Assembly: GCA_934378025.1 (NCBI GenBank)
Contig: CAKRPM010000007.1
Location: 1 to 14,155 of the forward strand
Source of the DNA: an uncultured Eubacteriales bacterium
GTDB taxonomy: Bacteria; Bacillota; Clostridia; Oscillospirales; QAKW01
DNA length: 14,155 bases
Direction of reading: 5' to 3'
Shown: positions 12,562-14,155 of the stretch, in pieces
How the letters are laid out: each line of letters begins with the position of its first letter
Numbering within the stretch: position 1 is the stretch's first letter
Program-made: the position numbers and the translations under genes
Notes under the pieces: generated by a model
Databases searched by the model: none
The model's input: only the letters and a program-made list of their open reading frames with translations
What the model was told of the DNA's origin: nothing

Positions 12562-14070
12562 TCAGGAGATCTTCCAGGCGGAAAGCTTGCCGAGCGGTGC
12601 GGAAAAGCTGATCGTTTCATCCGGCGTGATCCCTTGGGTGAGGTACAGCGTGTTTTCCAAAAAAGCGATGGGCAGCACGGGCATTTCCCGCTCCAATACG
12701 GCGCAGTATTCCGAAAGACTGCCGCCGGCGCGGTACTTTTGATAGGCCTGATCCAACGCGGGGATGGAGAGTTTTCCGTAGTTTTCAACGCCCTGCGTTA
12801 CAAACAGCGCCGCGCTGTCCAAATCGGCGGGCAGGGTGTAGCGCGCCAAATACAAATCAAAATTGCCTTTGCCCAGGCGGGAAAAATGATCGTCGGGAGA
12901 AATGCTTTCAATTTCTACCACAATGCCGAATTTCCATGCGGCGGATTGAATTTTCTCGGCCACCGCCGTTAGCGTTTGGTTTTGATTGCTGACCATCAGG
13001 CGCAGGGTGAGCGTTTTGCCGTCGGCGGTGGTGATTACGTTGTTTTTGGCTTTCATGCCCGCGTCGGTAAAAGCTTTAACGATTTTATCGTCCTCATAGG
13101 TGAGCGTTTCCGTTTCCATGCCCGCCAGCTTCGGATAAATCGGACGTGCGGTGGCGCGGGCGCGCTGCATGAGGATGGATTTTACGATTTCTTCTCGGGG
13201 AATCAGCATGCTGAACGCCCGACGCATTGCCGCGTCGGCGAGCGAGCCGTTTGCATGGACGCCCATAAAAATCATGGTATCGGTCAAATAGGATTTTATG
13301 TTGTAATCCCGAGAGGCGGAGAATGTGCTGGCACTGAGCAGATCGGTGGGCAGAACGTCCAATACGCCGCTGTTGAACATATTGGTAATTTCGCTGCCTG
13401 CATGCGGCTCGTACAGCAGCACGGTGTGAAGCTCTTCGGCGGTGGCGTTAACGGTATTGGGCAGCAGCGCCGCACGGCTGTTTTTTACGCCGATTTTGTA
13501 GTCGCCGCAGCCCAGATACTGCGGTGCCTCTTTGGTGCCGCCGACCAGCACAATCGGAATATCCATGGCGTACAGTGCGCCCGGATTTTCTTCTTTCAAG
13601 GTGATGGTCAATTGACTGTCGGTGGCGGTGACGCTTTGAATGACAGAGAGCTGCTTATAGTACGGGGAGGCGGTATTGGCCATTACCTCGTCAAAGCAGC
13701 GCTTGACAATTTGCCCGTTTAGTTTTGTGCCGTCGGAAAAACGGCGCGCCGTATCCAGCGAAAACCGAATGGTTTTGCCGCTGACGCTGTGGGTAAGCGC
13801 GCAACCGTATTGGACGTTCATTTCCTCGTCAAAGGTGATCAGCGGCAAATAGACCGAGGCGTAAAACTTTTGATTGGTCAGATTGGTGCTGCTCAACGGA
13901 TTGGGATCGGCGTCCGGATAGTAGAGAAGTCCGATATCGTTTAGGGTAGTCACCTTTTTCTCGGGCGCCGCGGTATTGCCCAACGGATTGCTTTGTTCCG
14001 GCGCTGTAAAGCCGCAGCCGCCGAGCAGCAGCGCGGCCGTCAGCAGCAAACAGATCAGTTTTTGTTTCAT
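12562..14070 (-). CDS. ABC-type extracellular solute-binding lipoprotein, family 5-like
   Basis: A 502-residue lipoprotein with a clear signal peptide and lipobox LLLGGC (Cys19). The overall plan fits peptide/nickel-type binding proteins (SBP_bac_5): an early LLYYPDADPNPLSSTN region, the segment SVSGKTIRFSLDTARRFSDG and KLNGQIVKRCFDEVM, where family members usually have a ...W.FHLRKGVKFHDG... and a TAEDVVYSF motif, then MRRAFSMLIPREEIV matching the family's common VR.AL..AIDR..IV segment, and a late FDLYLARYTLPADLD. Several of these are degenerate, so the ligand may not be a peptide. No permease or ATPase gene is visible. The start follows GGAGGG, and the ATG overlaps the TGA of the upstream pgeF-like gene in an ATGA junction, which implies translational coupling. 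No clear terminator follows. Confidence 0.82.
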   Translation of the reverse strand: MKQKLICLLLTAALLLGGCGFTAPEQSNPLGNTAAPEKKVTTLNDIGLLYYPDADPNPLSSTNLTNQKFYASVYLPLITFDEEMNVQYGCALTHSVSGKTIRFSLDTARRFSDGTKLNGQIVKRCFDEVMANTASPYYKQLSVIQSVTATDSQLTITLKEENPGALYAMDIPIVLVGGTKEAPQYLGCGDYKIGVKNSRAALLPNTVNATAEELHTVLLYEPHAGSEITNMFNSGVLDVLPTDLLSASTFSASRDYNIKSYLTDTMIFMGVHANGSLADAAMRRAFSMLIPREEIVKSILMQRARATARPIYPKLAGMETETLTYEDDKIVKAFTDAGMKAKNNVITTADGKTLTLRLMVSNQNQTLTAVAEKIQSAAWKFGIVVEIESISPDDHFSRLGKGNFDLYLARYTLPADLDSAALFVTQGVENYGKLSIPALDQAYQKYRAGGSLSEYCAVLEREMPVLPIAFLENTLYLTQGITPDETISFSAPLGKLSAWKIS

Positions 14071-14155
14071 ACGTCCCTCCGAATTTCGATCACGGCGGCC
14101 ATATTGCCGCGTTTTCCCGCCGTGGCACGGTGCGAATAAAATTCGTCTGCATGGC
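14067..14155 (-). CDS. pgeF: Laccase-domain protein (PgeF/YlmD/YfiH family), C-terminal end, partial
   Basis: The last 28 codons and the stop of a gene that enters from the right edge. The residues read HADEFYSHRATAGKRGNMAA followed by VIEI, which matches the very conserved C terminus of the YfiH/YlmD multicopper-polyphenol-oxidase-like family (typically FFSHRR..GK.GRMAA.I.L). Members are now regarded as peptidoglycan-editing or purine nucleoside phosphorylase enzymes. The stop codon overlaps the start codon of the binding-protein gene by ATGA. The rest of the protein lies outside the window. Confidence 0.8.
   Translation of the reverse strand, partial: HADEFYSHRATAGKRGNMAAVIEIRRDV

Noticed and set aside
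12976..13722. Plus-strand open frame of 248 codons
   Set aside because: It lies opposite the family 5 binding-protein gene, has no known motif and no RBS; the minus-strand gene explains the region.
1..14155. CRISPR array, insertion sequence, prophage or defence gene
   Set aside because: No regularly spaced repeats, terminal inverted repeats with a transposase, integrase or known defence domain were seen on either strand.

Overview
The window looks like a stretch of chromosome from a low-to-mid GC Firmicute, most likely an anaerobic Clostridia member of the Oscillospirales/Lachnospirales type. Supporting this are consensus sigma-A promoters (TTGACA/TATAAT-like, 17-18 bp spacers), GGAGG-type ribosome binding sites, A/T-flanked intrinsic terminators, Gram-positive lipoproteins, a lipoteichoic-acid-synthase-like enzyme, a tandem glycine riboswitch in front of an AGCS symporter, and DUF4358 and DUF1653 proteins. 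The assignment is inferred from content; there is no 16S or marker alignment. I see no insertion sequence, phage gene, CRISPR array or recombination gene.

Layout, left to right. (1) 2-1240 (+): the C-terminal part of an LTA-synthase-like sulfatase-fold enzyme, then luxS. (2) 3236-1406 (-): an orphan solute-binding lipoprotein overlapping tadA, converging on luxS at a shared hairpin terminator. (3) 3337-3899 (+): a shikimate-kinase-family protein with its own promoter. (4) 3951-5787 (+): promoter, tandem glycine riboswitch, terminator and an alanine/glycine:cation symporter. (5) 6057-5851 (-), a DUF1653 protein, and 6160-6675 (+), a membrane-anchored thioredoxin-fold protein lacking CxxC; the two are divergent, from overlapping promoters. 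(6) 6765-8192 (+): citrate synthase with its own promoter. (7) 12157-8270 (-): a four-gene operon of SGNH lipoprotein, DUF4358 protein, MBOAT acyltransferase and DHHW protein. (8) 12485-12350 (-): tRNA-Leu(UAA) with promoter and terminator. (9) 14155-12562 (-): the 3' end of a pgeF-like laccase-domain gene overlapping a family 5 solute-binding lipoprotein.

Most of the window is ordinary housekeeping. The most system-like part is the operon at 12157-8270. MBOAT plus DHHW (AlgJ/AlgX-like) is the known logic for moving acetyl groups across the membrane onto a cell-surface polymer. Here it carries a second SGNH lipoprotein and a DUF4358 protein of unknown role, all tightly packed behind one near-consensus promoter. 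Its polymer is not identifiable from the sequence. Other points worth a look are the glycine riboswitch with an interrupted first aptamer, the redox-less thioredoxin-fold protein, the shikimate kinase lacking its usual substrate arginine, and two solute-binding lipoproteins without permeases, each overlapping a housekeeping gene. No intergenic stretch exceeds 300 bases.
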